DNA of 19,801 nucleotides from Agrocybe praecox (Eukaryota > Basidiomycota > Agaricomycetes > Agaricales > Agrocybaceae): positions 1-19,801 of the forward strand of contig CAXHKQ010000303.1 in assembly GCA_964017145.1 (NCBI GenBank), written 5' to 3'. The first letter of the stretch is position 1, and the number at the start of each line of letters is the position of its first letter. Shown here one piece after another: positions 19,018 through 19,801 of the stretch. The position numbers and the translations under genes were made by a program. Under the pieces are notes generated by a model. It was given only the letters and a program-made list of their open reading frames with translations. It was not told where the DNA came from and did no database searches.

Positions 19018-19033
19018 AATAAATTGGAATAAA
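19018..19033 (+). promoter_or_regulatory. Polyadenylation signals of the protease
   Basis: Two AATAAA hexamers (19018-19023 and 19028-19033) lie about 90-100 bp after the protease stop codon on the plus strand. Confidence 0.65.
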
Positions 19034-19066
19034 ACAGACATTTTCGATGAAATATTGAATTAAACA

Positions 19067-19072
19067 TTTATT
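19067..19072 (-). promoter_or_regulatory. Polyadenylation signal of the MIC19-like gene
   Basis: AATAAA on the minus strand about 105 bp past the TGA of the CHCH-domain gene. It lies only 34 bp from the last protease signal on the opposite strand, so the two mRNAs end against each other. Confidence 0.6.
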
Positions 19073-19176
19073 CACGCCACATAATGCCAACGTAAATTAT
19101 ATTCACACTATATGGTCTTACATACACCGATTTGACGCAACAGTTTGATCACCGATTCGGCTCCCGATCCGGCCAA

Positions 19177-19428
19177 TCAGTGGGCGGCCACGGCAGGCGC
19201 CACCGCGGCAACTGCGGCGGACGCCTTGTTCGCGCCGTGCTTGGCATCGAGCAGCTGGCTGCGGTGCTGGCCGACGCACTGCGTGAACCGCTCGACCAGA
19301 CCGGTGCAGCGCAGCGACTCGCCCGGATGCGCGCGCAGGCACTCGAGCAGATGCTGGCGGTGGTCGCGGCACGGAGCGGGCTGGTGCTGAGGCGGTGCGT
19401 TCTGGAAGCGACTGCGAACGTCCTCGAG
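19177..19428 (-). CDS. Twin-CX9C (CHCH) protein, MIC19/CHCHD3-like, last exon
   Basis: This is the C-terminal 83 residues and stop of a CHCH-domain protein. The exon starts LEDVRSRFQNAPP after an acceptor (cacatccggcag, with a pyrimidine-rich tract before it). Four cysteines form two CX9C pairs: CRDHRQHLLEC and CTGLVERFTQC, separated by 10 residues (LRAHPGESLR). That 9-10-9 spacing and the L-x-C-x-x-L-V-x-x-F-x-x-C-V pattern fit the MICOS subunit MIC19 (CHCHD3) and its relatives, which shape cristae on the inner mitochondrial membrane after oxidation by Mia40. The tail is rich in Ala and ends AVAAH. Upstream exons, including any myristoylation site, lie beyond the right edge, so another CHCH family is possible. 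Confidence 0.7.
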   Translation of the reverse strand, partial: LEDVRSRFQNAPPQHQPAPCRDHRQHLLECLRAHPGESLRCTGLVERFTQCVGQHRSQLLDAKHGANKASAAVAAVAPAVAAH

Positions 19429-19801
19429 CTGCCGGATGTGGAAGGGTTAGGTCGTTAGAGAGATAGCAAATGTGTCATTGATAGAATACCAGCGCCTCCG
19501 AGTATGGAAGGGATAGGTCGTTAGAAGGATAGCAAATGTGAGATTCATAGAAAACCAAGGCATAAATGGATTGAATCAAAACTAACAAGGGAAGAGTAGA
19601 GAAGGATAGAAACTAGATGCAACGTGTCAGGATGCATGTCAATGGGACATTTGGCGGAAGTTATGAGCAGTCCAGAATTGAGTTTTTGTATGGGAGTATC
19701 GAAATTGGACGACTACAACTCTTCAGAGGTAGCCCTCATGATCTAACTTTTGTTGGTCGCTCAGTCCTCCACTATAATACGGCATCAACACATTTTCGAT
19801 T
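19429..19801 (-). other. Intron of the MIC19-like gene (partial)
   Basis: Non-coding sequence upstream of the last exon. The part at 19436-19560 is a diverged tandem duplication. I see no exon with CHCH-protein features before the right edge. Confidence 0.5.
19436..19560. repeat. Diverged tandem duplication of about 63 bp
   Basis: The unit tggaagggttaggtcgttag at 19438 and tggaagggataggtcgttag at about 19505 begin two copies that both continue with gatagcaaatgtg and a tag-aa-acca stretch. The copies differ at scattered bases. Confidence 0.75.

Noticed and set aside
19132..19458. Plus-strand open frame over the CHCH exon
   Set aside because: GC-rich shadow; the minus strand frame has twin CX9C cysteines, a splice acceptor and a polyadenylation signal.

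Overview
This is nuclear DNA of an insect, most likely a mosquito (Diptera: Culicidae, possibly an anopheline; this is inferred from gene style, not proven). Coding exons are GC-rich and split by short 58-94 nt GT-AG introns, the spacers are AT-rich, and the gene families (Tret1-like sugar porters, an insect gustatory receptor, a CLIP-domain serine protease) are typical of insects. No prokaryotic organisation is present, so every gene model had to be joined across introns by hand.

Layout. (1) 27-5925, minus strand: three tandem Tret1-like sugar transporters, the first cut by the left edge. (2) 5926-9031: about 3.1 kb between divergent genes, with a TA-flanked mariner-type non-autonomous element at 6918-7744. 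(3) 9032-13355, plus strand: a fourth Tret1-like gene. Its first intron carries a 224-bp Helitron-like insertion, and its 1.6-kb third intron carries a 1,069-bp TIR element with a probable non-LTR retrotransposon piece inside. (4) 13400-15030, minus strand: a complete 434-residue gustatory receptor gene with six exons, convergent with transporter 4 and only 44 bp from its stop codon. (5) 15031-16378: spacer with a tRNA-derived SINE. (6) 16379-18931, plus strand: a secreted CLIP-domain serine protease in four exons. (7) 19177-19428, minus strand: the last exon of a twin-CX9C protein that looks like the MICOS subunit MIC19/CHCHD3, running off the right edge.

The most striking feature is that all three full-length transporters, and the protease, each carry exactly one lesion: three frameshifts, all corrected by skipping one base or adding two, and one in-frame TGA. 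The receptor, the visible part of transporter 1 and the MICOS exon are clean. Either the assembly contains errors, or these are recent pseudogenes or segregating null alleles, or (least likely) the breaks are recoded. The four transporters differ in intron positions and share a CX2C...CXH motif in the central cytosolic loop, which is the best candidate for an undescribed functional feature.

The genes do not form one pathway. The transporters would move trehalose or other sugars across membranes, the receptor belongs to taste neurons, the protease acts in haemolymph cascades and the MICOS protein acts in mitochondria.
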